Origin: F23-B02 sp963625685
GTDB lineage: Bacteria > Bacillota > Clostridia > Oscillospirales > Oscillospiraceae
Reading direction: 5' to 3'
Assembly: GCA_963625685.1 (NCBI GenBank)
Contig: CAVFTR010000012.1
Coordinates: 1 to 54,266 of the forward strand
DNA length: 54,266 nt
Below are positions 42,072 to 50,494 of the stretch, piece by piece. Below the pieces are notes generated by a model. It did not search any database. It was not told the DNA's origin and saw only the letters and a list, made by a program, of their open reading frames with translations. The position numbers and the translations under genes are program-made. Each line of letters opens with the position of its first letter. Position 1 is the stretch's first letter.

Positions 42072-42147
42072 TGTGACGAAAATGTAAGGAGAGAACGGGA
42101 AAATGTAAGCCGAATCGATGGTTTCCGAGGCCCCTGTGCGCTACAAT
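42068..42147 (+). promoter_or_regulatory. Regulator-binding repeats and promoter of the BceAB-like genes
   Basis: AAAATGT occurs at 42068-42074, 42079-42085 and 42100-42106 (spacing 11 and 21 bp, near one and two helical turns). The last two lie in the larger direct repeat GAAAATGTAAG. TACAAT (42142-42147) is a likely -10 without a proper -35, so an OmpR-type activator is expected. Confidence 0.55.
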
Positions 42148-42173
42148 AGAGGCATAAACGGAGGTATGTAAGC

Positions 42174-42938
42174 ATGAGCATCTTAACTGTTGAAAATCTC
42201 AGAAAGGTATACAGCACGCGCTTCGGCGGGAATCAGGTCGAGGCGCTCAGGAGCGTCAATTTCAGCGTCGAGGAGGGCGAGTACGTCGCCATCATGGGCG
42301 AGTCGGGCTCCGGCAAGACGACGCTTCTGAACCTGCTCGCGGCGCTGGACAGGCCCACGGGCGGCACGGTGCTGCTCGACGGGCACGACCTCGGCAGGAT
42401 AAAGGAGAGCGAGGCCGCGACCTTCCGCCGCGACAATCTCGGCTTTGTGTTCCAGGAGTTCAATCTGCTGGACACCTTCACGATACAGGACAACATCCTG
42501 CTGCCGCTGGTGCTCGCGGGAAAGAGCTATGACGAGATGAACGCCCGCCTGCTGCCGACAGCCAAGGAGCTCGGCCTCACGCCGCTGCTGAAAAAGTACC
42601 CCTACGAGGTCTCCGGCGGCCAGAAGCAGCGCGCTGCCGTGGCAAGGGCGCTGATAACGGAGCCGCGACTTATCCTCGCCGACGAGCCGACGGGCGCTCT
42701 CGACTCCAAGAGCACCGACGAGCTGCTTGACCTGTTCGGGCAGATAAACAAAAAGGGTCAGACCATTCTCATGGTAACGCACTCCGTGAAGGCCGCGTCC
42801 CGCGCACAGCGCATACTGTTTATCCGCGACGGCGAGGTGTTCCACCAGCTCTACCGCGGCGAGAGCAGCGACGTGCAGCTTTATCAGAAGATATCCGACA
42901 CGCTGACTATTATTGCATCGGGCGGTGAGGTAAAATGA
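42174..42938 (+). CDS. ABC transporter ATP-binding protein (BceA-like)
   Basis: 254-residue ATPase of the MacB/BceA group: Walker A GESGSGKTTLLNL, Q-loop FVFQEFNLLDTFT, signature VSGGQKQRAAVARAL, Walker B LILADEPTGALDSKS. Partners of this group carry FtsX-like permeases and protect against peptide antibiotics acting at the cell wall (bacitracin, lantibiotics). It overlaps the permease start by 4 nt. GGAGGTATGTAAGC precedes the ATG. Confidence 0.92.
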   Translation: MSILTVENLRKVYSTRFGGNQVEALRSVNFSVEEGEYVAIMGESGSGKTTLLNLLAALDRPTGGTVLLDGHDLGRIKESEAATFRRDNLGFVFQEFNLLDTFTIQDNILLPLVLAGKSYDEMNARLLPTAKELGLTPLLKKYPYEVSGGQKQRAAVARALITEPRLILADEPTGALDSKSTDELLDLFGQINKKGQTILMVTHSVKAASRAQRILFIRDGEVFHQLYRGESSDVQLYQKISDTLTIIASGGEVK

Positions 42939-44965
42939 AGCGAAGCTTATATCCGCGCCTTGCGTGGAACGGCATGAAAAACAACAAGCCCCTGTTCGTG
43001 CCGTATATCCTTGCGGCAGCCGGCACCGCGGCGGTGTTTTACATCATGTTTTTCCTCTCGACCGGCGGCATACCCGAGGGTATGCGCGGCGCTGCCTCGG
43101 CGGAGACTGCGCTCGGCCTCGGCGTGTTCGTCATCGTCATATTCTCGCTGATCTTCCTGTTCTACTGCAACGGCTTTCTCGTGCGCCGCAGATACCGAGA
43201 GTTCGGCCTGTACAGCGTCCTCGGCATGAACAGGCGCAACATATCGCGCGTGCTGGCATGGGAGACGCTGTTTACCGCCGCGTTCTCGATCCTCGGCGGC
43301 GTTTTCCTCGGCGTACTGTTTTCAAAGCTCGCCGAGCTCGGCTTCGTGCGCGCCGTCGGCGGCGAGCCGGACTACGCGCTTAAAATTTCGGTCTCCGCGC
43401 TGCTGTATATGCTGCTGTACTTCGGCGGCATCTTCGTGCTCATATATATAAGCAGCCTCATAAAGCTGCACAGGAGCACGGCCGCGGAGCTCGTCGGCAG
43501 CGAAAGCTTCGGCGAAAAGCCGCCGCGGGCAAATCCCGTGCTCGGCATCGCGGGCGTTATTATCCTCATCGCCGCATACTGTCTGTCCCTGAGCATCGAG
43601 GACCCCGTATCGGCGTTCACGACCTTCTTCATCGCGGTCGTCATGGTCATCCTCGGCACATATCTCGTGTTCATCTCCGGCAGCGTGCTGCTGTGCCGGC
43701 TGCTGCAAAAAAACAGGCGATATTACTATAAGCCGCAGCACTTTGTGTCCGTGTCCTCGATGGCCTACCGCATGAAGCGCAACGGCGCGGGGCTCGCCTC
43801 GATCTGCATCCTCGCAACGATGGTGCTGGTCATGGTGACCTCCACCTCCTGCATGTATTTCGGCACGGAGAACACTCTGAGATCGCACTATCCGCGTGAT
43901 ATCCAGTTTTCCTTCAGCTACGAGCGTCTTGCCGCCTTGAGCGAGGAAAAGATCAGCGCCACACGAGAAAAGCTCCTCGACGCGATCGGCGATGCGGAGA
44001 AAAGCGACGTGCTCGACTACCGCAAGGCGCTGTTCACGCTCGCAGCCGGCGCGATAAACGACAACAAAACGTCTCAGAGCACGAGCATCGCCGACTACGG
44101 CAGCTCGGTGAATGTCGCGATCGTTCCTCTTTCCGACTACAACAAGGCCGCCGGAGCAAACGAAACGCTCGCCGAGGGCGAGGTCCTCATGCACACCCTG
44201 CGCCTGAACGGAACGCTCGATAAGCTGAGCATCGGCGGCGAGAGCTTCACCGTTGCAAAGCGGCTTGACAGCATGCCGCTTGCCGACGGCAGCGAGGCCT
44301 CCGATATCAGCCCGACGATAACTCTGGTCGTCTCCGACTTCGACGGCGTCGTATCCCGTATCATCGGCGACGGCCGCAGCGAAAACGCCGTGCGCCTGTA
44401 CTGGAAGTACGCCTTCAACACGACAGAGGACGCGGAAAAGCAGCTGGAGATATCGTCGGCTGTGGGAGAGGCTGTGGACGACGGCAGACTCATCGGCGAC
44501 ACAGACGGCAGCGGCGACGGCTGGAGCATGCTCTCTACCGAGCTGCGCGCCTCCGCACGCGACGAGCTGCGCGCCATGACCGGCGGGCTGTTCTTCCTCG
44601 GCATCATCCTGAGCATAGTCTTCATCTGCGCGGCGGTGCTCATCATCTACTATAAGCAGCTTTCCGAGGGTTACGAGGACGCCGGCAGGTTCGAGATCAT
44701 GCAGAAGGTCGGCATGACAAAGCAGGAGATACGCCGCAGCATAAATTCGCAGCTGCTGACGGTATTTTTCCTCCCGCTCCTGTTTGCCGGACTGCACCTG
44801 GCCTTCGCCTTCCCTTTTATCCGCAAGATACTTTACATGTTCAACTTCTTCAACACGGGCTTCCTCGTCGGCACGACCGCCGCAAGCTTTCTCGTCTTCG
44901 CCCTGCTCTACGCGCTCGTATATAAGAAGACCTCCAACACGTACTATAAGATAGTCACTTTTTAG
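42935..44965 (+). CDS. FtsX-domain ABC permease (BceB-like)
   Basis: 676-residue permease with about ten membrane helices. The first FtsX-type group is at about 20-330, including RRRYREFGLYSVLGMNRRNI. A large extracellular domain (about 330-530), the hallmark of BceB, follows. The C-terminal FtsX group (about 540-676) has MQKVGMTKQEIRRSINSQ. It likely handles antimicrobial peptides or free lipid II cycle targets and acts as co-sensor for an intramembrane kinase. The cognate BceRS-like pair may be that at 52285-53955, since no two-component gene is adjacent. Confidence 0.9.
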   Translation: MKRSLYPRLAWNGMKNNKPLFVPYILAAAGTAAVFYIMFFLSTGGIPEGMRGAASAETALGLGVFVIVIFSLIFLFYCNGFLVRRRYREFGLYSVLGMNRRNISRVLAWETLFTAAFSILGGVFLGVLFSKLAELGFVRAVGGEPDYALKISVSALLYMLLYFGGIFVLIYISSLIKLHRSTAAELVGSESFGEKPPRANPVLGIAGVIILIAAYCLSLSIEDPVSAFTTFFIAVVMVILGTYLVFISGSVLLCRLLQKNRRYYYKPQHFVSVSSMAYRMKRNGAGLASICILATMVLVMVTSTSCMYFGTENTLRSHYPRDIQFSFSYERLAALSEEKISATREKLLDAIGDAEKSDVLDYRKALFTLAAGAINDNKTSQSTSIADYGSSVNVAIVPLSDYNKAAGANETLAEGEVLMHTLRLNGTLDKLSIGGESFTVAKRLDSMPLADGSEASDISPTITLVVSDFDGVVSRIIGDGRSENAVRLYWKYAFNTTEDAEKQLEISSAVGEAVDDGRLIGDTDGSGDGWSMLSTELRASARDELRAMTGGLFFLGIILSIVFICAAVLIIYYKQLSEGYEDAGRFEIMQKVGMTKQEIRRSINSQLLTVFFLPLLFAGLHLAFAFPFIRKILYMFNFFNTGFLVGTTAASFLVFALLYALVYKKTSNTYYKIVTF

Positions 44966-45095
44966 AGGCGCATTAAGGCTGTGCTCATACGCATATTGCG
45001 CCTGCCCGAATCGAATCTGCCGGTAAAGCCGTGACAAACGGAGCGGGCAAGATAAGCTCCCTGCAAGGGGCGCGGAACGTAGCGGCTTTGACAAT
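44960..45095. repeat. Short repeat element after the BceB-like gene
   Basis: It starts with TTTTTAGAGGCGCATTAAGG at the permease stop (TAG within the edge). It contains GGAGC-GGGCAAGATAA-GCTCC (about 45040-45061), a compensated variant of the GGAAC...GTTCC motif. Confidence 0.65.
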
Positions 45096-45135
45096 AAAAA
45101 ACGCGGTATGGTAAAAAAACCATACCGCGTTTTTT
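45096..45135. terminator. Bidirectional terminator
   Basis: AAAAAACGCGGTATGG and CCATACCGCGTTTTTT arms between the BceB-like gene (+) and the ferredoxin gene (-). Confidence 0.9.
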
Positions 45136-45152
45136 CGGTTCCCGAAGGGAAC

Positions 45153-45320
45153 TCAGCCCTCGATAGCCTCGGCGGGGCACTGTGCTGCGCACGCACCGCA
45201 CTCAAGGCACTTGTCGGCGTCTATCTCGTAATGAAGCTCGCCCATAGAGATAGCCTCAGCGGGGCACTGTGCTGCGCATGCACCGCAGGACAGGCACTCG
45301 TCGGTAATAACAAAAGCCAT
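45153..45320 (-). CDS. Small 2[4Fe-4S] ferredoxin
   Basis: 55-residue clostridial-type ferredoxin, an electron carrier. Two nearly identical cluster motifs are present: CLSCGACAAQCP (residues 9-20) and CLECGACAAQCP (about 38-49), each followed by AEAI. The halves reflect the classical internal duplication. The ATG at 45320 is preceded by GGAGG. TTGACA/TATAAA (45455-45427) and a nearer TTGCAA/TACAAT (45413-45386) are possible minus-strand promoters. A strong terminator follows, so it is a single-gene unit. Confidence 0.95.
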   Translation of the reverse strand: MAFVITDECLSCGACAAQCPAEAISMGELHYEIDADKCLECGACAAQCPAEAIEG

Positions 45321-45426
45321 AATATAACCTCCATATGTAGTTTGCTCAATAGGTAATCAGGTCCTTGCCTATGTCTTGCAAATGCATTGTAACACATAAT
45401 CGAAAAATTGCAAATGTAAAATTGCG

Positions 45427-45455
45427 TTTATAATATAATTTTTGCAATTTGTCAA
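45427..45455 (-). promoter_or_regulatory. Ferredoxin promoter (distal)
   Basis: Minus strand TTGACA, a 17-bp spacer and TATAAA. The region 45360-45460 is AT-rich and has three TTGCAA sequences that could serve promoters in both directions. Confidence 0.55.
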
Positions 45456-45519
45456 TAATCCCGTATACGACAGCATCGGCGCGGCCGGTATATTAATATA
45501 TGTGCGGGAGGAAGAGACC

Positions 45520-47796
45520 TTGAAGAACAACGAAAAATTCACCGAAAAGGCCGAGGGCGCGATCGAGCAGGCGCGGCTGGCGGCCTTCAGCCTGGGGCAC
45601 AGCTATGTCGGCACGGAGCACCTGCTTCTGGGCATACTGCGCGAAAGAGCCGGCCTCGGCGCGCGTATCCTGCGCGAGCGGGGACTGAGCGAGCAGGCCC
45701 TTAAGGACGCCGTGAGCCGCCGCAGCGGCACCGGCGAGCCCGGCGCCCCGGCGCAGGGGCTGACAAAGCACGCGTGGCTTGCGATGGAAAAGGCGGCCTC
45801 GGACGCCGCGCGTCTGGGCCACAGCTATATAGGCACGGAGCATCTGCTCCTCGGCATACTCCGCCAGCCCGACTGCGGCGGCGCAATGGCGCTCACGGCC
45901 GCGGGGCTCGGCCTTAACGATGTCTACACCGACGTGCTCGCCGTGTTCGGCACGGGCTCGTTCAGACCGCGCCCGCCGCAGCAGCCGAAGCAGCCGCCCC
46001 AGCCGAAGGCGGCGCCGCGGCACAGCGAAACGCGCATCCTCGACCTGTACAGCCGCGACCTGACGCAGCTCGCGCTGTCCGGCGGCATCGACCCCGTGAT
46101 CGGCCGCGACGGGGAGATACGCCGCAGCGTGCAGATACTCTCGCGCCGCAGCAAAAATAACCCCGTGCTCATCGGCGAGCCGGGCGTGGGAAAGACCGCC
46201 GTGGCCGAGGGCGTGGCAAGCTATATCGCGGGCCCCGACGCGCCGGGGAGCATGGCCGGAAAGCGCCTTGTCGCGCTCGATCTTCCGGCGCTGCTGGCCG
46301 GGACGAAGTACCGCGGCGATTTTGAGGAGCGCGTCAAGGCCGTGCTCAGGGACGTGAAAAAGGCCGGCGACGTGATACTTTTCGTCGACGAGCTGCACAC
46401 CATGATAGGCGCGGGCAGCGCGGAGGGGGCCATAGACGCGGCCAATATCCTCAAGCCCGCGCTCGGCCGCGGCGAGGTGCAGATAATAGGCGCGACGACG
46501 CCCGAGGAGTACCGCCGCCACATCGAAAAGGACGCGGCGCTCGAGCGCAGGTTCCAGCCCGTCAGAGTGGAGGAGCCGTCGCGCGGCGACAGTCTCAAAA
46601 TGCTCGGCAGCGTGCGCGTGAGTCTGGAGCGGCACCACGGCGTGAAGATATCCGACGCCGCGCTCACGGCCGCCGTCGATCTGTCCGTGCGCTATATAAA
46701 TGACCGCTTCCTGCCGGACAAGGCCATCGACCTCGTCGACGAGGCCGCGGCGCATATACGCGTCTCCGGCGGGCGGCTCGTGACGTCGGAGGATGTCGCC
46801 GAGGTCGTCTCGCTGTGGACGGGCATACCCCTTGCGAGCCTGAGCGCCGACGAGACAAAGCGCCTGCGCGATATGGAGAGCATACTGCGCCGCCGCGTGA
46901 TAGGTCAGGACGAGGCCGTCACGGCCGTGTCGCGCGCGATACGCCGCGGCAGGGTGGGGCTTGGTGACCCGAAGCGCCCGACTGGCAGCTTTCTCTTCCT
47001 CGGACCGACGGGTGTGGGCAAGACAGAGCTCTGCCGCGCCCTTGCCGAGGCCGTGTTCGGCTCGGCCGACGCGATGATACGCCTGGACATGTCCGAGTAC
47101 ATGGAAAAGCACGCCGTCAGCAAGCTCATAGGCTCGCCGCCGGGCTACGTCGGCTACGAGGACGGCGGCCAGCTCACCGAGCGCGTGCGGCGCAGGCCGT
47201 GGTCGGTCGTGCTGTTTGACGAGATCGAGAAGGCGCACGAGGACGTGTGGGGCATACTGCTGCAGATAATGGACGACGGCCGGCTCACCGATTCGGCGGG
47301 CCGCGTCGTGAGCTTCCGGAACACGATCATAGTCATGACCTCGAACGTCGGGGCCCGGGCCGTGAGCGAGGGGCGGCCGGACATCGGCTTTTCAGCGGGC
47401 GGCGCCGACGGCGGCGAGCTCATGCGCGCGCGGATAAGCGAGGAGCTCCGGCGCACCTTCAGACCGGAATTTCTAAACCGCATCGACGAGACGATAGTAT
47501 TCCGCCGCCTCGGGCGCGCGGAAATGCGCGGTATAACCGAGCGCATGCTGCGCGAGGTCGCAGGGCGCTTTGAAAAGCTGGGCATGACGCTTTCCCTGCC
47601 CGAGGGCGCGGCAGAGCTTTTGGCCGAGCGCAGCTACGACGAGAGGTACGGCGCGCGGCCTCTGCGCCGCACGATACGCAGTCTGATAGAGGACAGGGCC
47701 GCCGAGCTCATGCTCAGCGGCAGCATCGGGCGCGGCGACACGGTCACGGCGCGCATTGAAGGCGATAAATTGCTTTTGACAAAGCAAAAAGTATAA
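45520..47796 (+). CDS. clpC: ClpC-like AAA+ unfoldase lacking the middle domain
   Basis: 758-residue Clp ATPase with TTG start at 45520 (GGGAGGAA 6-7 nt upstream). Two Clp_N repeats (about 5-75 and 80-145) and a Pro-rich linker (150-165) precede AAA1 (Walker A GEPGVGKT 219-226, Walker B DE 290-291) and AAA2 (Walker A GPTGVGKT 495-502). The tripeptide IGF at 622-624 fits the ClpP-docking loop. Unusually, the roughly 60-residue coiled middle (UVR-containing) domain of ClpC is absent: DEAAAHIRVSGGRLVTSEDV joins directly into AEVVSLWTGIP. ClpC normally uses that domain for MecA/McsB control. No ctsR, mcsA or mcsB adjoin. Confidence 0.9.
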   Translation: MKNNEKFTEKAEGAIEQARLAAFSLGHSYVGTEHLLLGILRERAGLGARILRERGLSEQALKDAVSRRSGTGEPGAPAQGLTKHAWLAMEKAASDAARLGHSYIGTEHLLLGILRQPDCGGAMALTAAGLGLNDVYTDVLAVFGTGSFRPRPPQQPKQPPQPKAAPRHSETRILDLYSRDLTQLALSGGIDPVIGRDGEIRRSVQILSRRSKNNPVLIGEPGVGKTAVAEGVASYIAGPDAPGSMAGKRLVALDLPALLAGTKYRGDFEERVKAVLRDVKKAGDVILFVDELHTMIGAGSAEGAIDAANILKPALGRGEVQIIGATTPEEYRRHIEKDAALERRFQPVRVEEPSRGDSLKMLGSVRVSLERHHGVKISDAALTAAVDLSVRYINDRFLPDKAIDLVDEAAAHIRVSGGRLVTSEDVAEVVSLWTGIPLASLSADETKRLRDMESILRRRVIGQDEAVTAVSRAIRRGRVGLGDPKRPTGSFLFLGPTGVGKTELCRALAEAVFGSADAMIRLDMSEYMEKHAVSKLIGSPPGYVGYEDGGQLTERVRRRPWSVVLFDEIEKAHEDVWGILLQIMDDGRLTDSAGRVVSFRNTIIVMTSNVGARAVSEGRPDIGFSAGGADGGELMRARISEELRRTFRPEFLNRIDETIVFRRLGRAEMRGITERMLREVAGRFEKLGMTLSLPEGAAELLAERSYDERYGARPLRRTIRSLIEDRAAELMLSGSIGRGDTVTARIEGDKLLLTKQKV

Positions 47797-47834
47797 TATA
47801 TAATTGCTCCCGTAATCTGAACGGAGGCAAAACT

Positions 47835-48242
47835 ATGGATAAACAGGAACTTTTGGATAAGATCAACGACCGCTGCGAGTATAACAAGCATAATCATATC
47901 TATGCGACCGATATAGGTCCCGACTACGCCGTCGTCGAGGCCGAGCTGCGCCCGGAGGCGCTCAATCCCCGCGGCATTGCGCACGGCGGCTTTGTGTACT
48001 CGCTGTGCGACGTCGCCGCGGGCATCCTGATCAATCACGGCACGAGCAAGTCCGTCACGCTCAGCGGCAATCTGTATTTTCTGCGCCAGAGCAAGGGCGA
48101 AAGCCTGCGCTGCGAGGCAAGGCTCATAAAGCCCGGCCGCACGGTCAACGTCGTCGAGACCGGCGTTTATGACGACAGGGGCGAGCTCACCGCGAAGGGC
48201 GTGTTCGAGATATATATTCTGGAGCCGATCGCGGAGAGCTGA
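47835..48242 (+). CDS. Hotdog-fold thioesterase (PaaI family)
   Basis: 135-residue cytosolic protein of the PaaI/YdiI thioesterase group: ALNPRGIAHGGFVYSLCDVAAGIL holds the HGG motif and the helix that carries the catalytic acid, followed by SGNLYFLRQSKGESLRCEARLIKPGRTVNVVE strands. It probably hydrolyses an acyl- or aryl-CoA. It lies 38 nt after clpC with its own GGAGG site; no terminator separates them, so co-transcription is likely but a functional link is not obvious. Confidence 0.9.
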   Translation: MDKQELLDKINDRCEYNKHNHIYATDIGPDYAVVEAELRPEALNPRGIAHGGFVYSLCDVAAGILINHGTSKSVTLSGNLYFLRQSKGESLRCEARLIKPGRTVNVVETGVYDDRGELTAKGVFEIYILEPIAES

Positions 48243-48948
48243 GAGCTGTTAAAAACGCGCATATTTGAAAAGACAGCCCGGACATTAAGTCCGGACTGTC
48301 TTTTGCATTTTGTGTTCGCCTGACGGCGAATGATTTGTTGACACCTCATCCGTCGGCCAATGGCCGACACCTTCCCCTCAAGCTCCGCAAGGGGAAGGCA
48401 GGGGTGCGGCAACCTTTCAGTCAGCTCCGCTGACAGCTCCCCTTACACAGGGGAGCCAATGGGAGCTGCGGCAGTTATCGGGTGCGATCGCCTCCCCTGT
48501 GTAAGGGGAGGTGGGTCGGACACTTCGTTTCCGAGCCGGTGGGGTTGTTTTTCTAGAGGCGCATCAGCATTGTGCCGATACGGTTTTTGCCGGTGCCCGA
48601 CCGGAGGGTGCGGAGAAAACCATTACAGGCGGAACGGGCAAGATAAGTTCCCTACGAGGGCGCGTCGGTAGTTTCCGGTCGGGCGAGGGCAATAACTGCC
48701 TGCTTGATTTTCATGCGAGGTGCCCGCACGGCAGTGCCGGGCAAGATAAGTTCCCTACAATGAAGATGTAGGCGGCTGTCGCCGCGATCTGATGACACCT
48801 CATCCGTCGGCTGCGCCGACACCTTCCCCTCAAGGGGAAGGCAGGGTGCAGGCTGCACCTGCGTGGCGCGGCAGTTCTGCGGTTTCGCCGGCACCTTCGA
48901 TACCGGGCTGCCGGAGATATACGTATCCGTGACTGCGTCAATTCGCCA
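48243..48948. repeat. Repeat mosaic between the thioesterase and dehydratase genes
   Basis: No gene is seen. Contents: terminator cassette (48268-48304); CTTCCCC module with an extended loop (48341-48399); reverse CTCCCC module (about 48420-48462); forward CTCCCC module (48488-48550); inner edge TTCTAGAGGCGCATC (48551-48566); two GGAAC-type motifs (about 48631-48653 and 48733-48759); a second CTTCCCC module (48794-48842). The right edge ATTCGCCATCAAAAA supplies the stop of the dehydratase gene. Confidence 0.8.
48268..48304. terminator. Terminator cassette (GACAG/CTGTC)
   Basis: AAAAGACAGCCCGGAC and GTCCGGACTGTCTTTT arms, 25 nt after the thioesterase stop. Confidence 0.8.
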
Positions 48949-50493
48949 TCAAAAAGCTTCGCAGTCGTCGAAGTCGAGGAGAGTGGGGTCGACGGGGGTC
49001 TCGCGCAGGACGCTCTGCATGTACTGATTGACCTGGCGGCGCATATCGCGGCGCGAGATCGTGCGCGGGTCCATGAGGTCCTGCTGCACCCAGATGAAGT
49101 TGATGTTTCTTTCGCGCGCCTGCTCGTCGAAGATGCCCTGGAGCCCGTCCATGCCCTTGCAGGAGATCTGGTCGTACATGATGATGGTGTCGACATTATA
49201 CTCCTCGGCGACGCGCCACATCTCGTCGACGACGTTGCGGAAGCCGCCCTTGGTGTGCTTGCGCATGGTGGCGCGCTGATAGGTCAGCGCAACGCCGCGG
49301 AGCATCGACTCGGGCGAGGAGGTGTCGATAATGACCTGGGAGATGTGCGTCTCCATATCCATGACCGAGACGATGCCCCAGCACTGCTCGAGCCAGTTTG
49401 CGAAGTTGGTGTAGTAGTTTGCAGGGCAGGACCAGACCAGCGCCTTGTGGCGCATCTCGGCCGAGCAGGGCAGGCGCTTTTCGTAGGCCGCGGTCATGAG
49501 CCGGTGCACCTTTTTATCGGTCCTGTTGAAGCGCTCGTCCATGCCGCCGTGCAGATGGTAGCTGTACATGCGGTACAGCCATGGCGTCGCGCCGGTCACC
49601 TGCGGATGGTCCGTGCGGTTTATCTCCCACAGGTCGAGGTGGAAGCGCGTGACCTCGTTGTAGCTCTCGAGCGCCCTGGCGAAGGCGTCCCAGTCGAACC
49701 TCTCGCCCGTGTGCTGCTCGATAAAGGCTATGCAGCCGCGCAGCTCCTCGACGGCGTAGTCCTGCGCGTCGACGTCGTCGTTATAGCGCAGCGGAACGCC
49801 GAGGCAGTAGGTCGGCAGCTTGAAATAGCGGTCCTGGAAGGAGGTGGTCATGATGCTGCCGTCGCAGGGCATGTTGCAGGCGATAAAGCACTTGCCGAAG
49901 ATGGGGTAATCGTCCTCGGCGGCGACTCCGGCCTCGGCAGAGGGCAGGGGGCAGACGTCGGCGGGCACGCCGAAGTTCTCGATCGCGTCGAGGTAGACCG
50001 GCGGGAGCTGCTGGTTTATCATCGAGGACAGGAAGATAGGTATGGTCTGCACCGGCACGCCGATGAGATTCGGGAAGCCGGCCATGAGCTCGGTCGGAAC
50101 GAGCTCGTCAAAGCAGACGATGCGGTCGGCAAGCGACTTCTTGCCGCCGATGTGCCCGTCCGCGTCGAAGCTGAGCGCGATCATGTCGATCGTGTGCTTT
50201 ATGATGATGTCGTACAGCAGGTGGCCGGCTCTCAGCTGCACGCCGCGCATGCCCTCGAGCTGGCGGTCGATAAACTGCGGCAGCGACAGGTAGGTCAGCA
50301 TCCAGCGGTAGCGCCATATGCCCTTGAGCACCTGCACCGGCGAGCGGAGGACGAACTTTATCATGTCCTTCCACATGACGCACCACCAGGCGTAGTCTGT
50401 AAGCGTGTCCTTCACGCCGCGCCACTCGCGCCAGCGGCGGACGCCGGTCTTGTCTATGTATGCAAGTCCAAGATTTCTCGGTTTAACTGCCAT
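48949..50493 (-). CDS. 2-hydroxyacyl-CoA dehydratase family protein, subunit A-like
   Basis: 514-residue protein of the HgdAB/BcrBC/FldBC family, [4Fe-4S] enzymes that dehydrate 2-hydroxyacyl-CoA or reduce aromatic CoA esters via a ketyl radical. Cysteines in CFIACNMPCDG, SCPANYYTN and YDQISCKGMDG occupy the places expected for cluster ligands. A Trp-rich N-terminal extension (about 1-90) goes beyond the usual family start. The stop lies in a repeat edge (TTTTTGATGGCGAAT). It follows its partner subunit by 1 nt. No activator ATPase (HgdC type) is in the window. Substrate unknown. Confidence 0.87.
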   Translation of the reverse strand: MAVKPRNLGLAYIDKTGVRRWREWRGVKDTLTDYAWWCVMWKDMIKFVLRSPVQVLKGIWRYRWMLTYLSLPQFIDRQLEGMRGVQLRAGHLLYDIIIKHTIDMIALSFDADGHIGGKKSLADRIVCFDELVPTELMAGFPNLIGVPVQTIPIFLSSMINQQLPPVYLDAIENFGVPADVCPLPSAEAGVAAEDDYPIFGKCFIACNMPCDGSIMTTSFQDRYFKLPTYCLGVPLRYNDDVDAQDYAVEELRGCIAFIEQHTGERFDWDAFARALESYNEVTRFHLDLWEINRTDHPQVTGATPWLYRMYSYHLHGGMDERFNRTDKKVHRLMTAAYEKRLPCSAEMRHKALVWSCPANYYTNFANWLEQCWGIVSVMDMETHISQVIIDTSSPESMLRGVALTYQRATMRKHTKGGFRNVVDEMWRVAEEYNVDTIIMYDQISCKGMDGLQGIFDEQARERNINFIWVQQDLMDPRTISRRDMRRQVNQYMQSVLRETPVDPTLLDFDDCEAF

Positions 50494-50494
50494 G

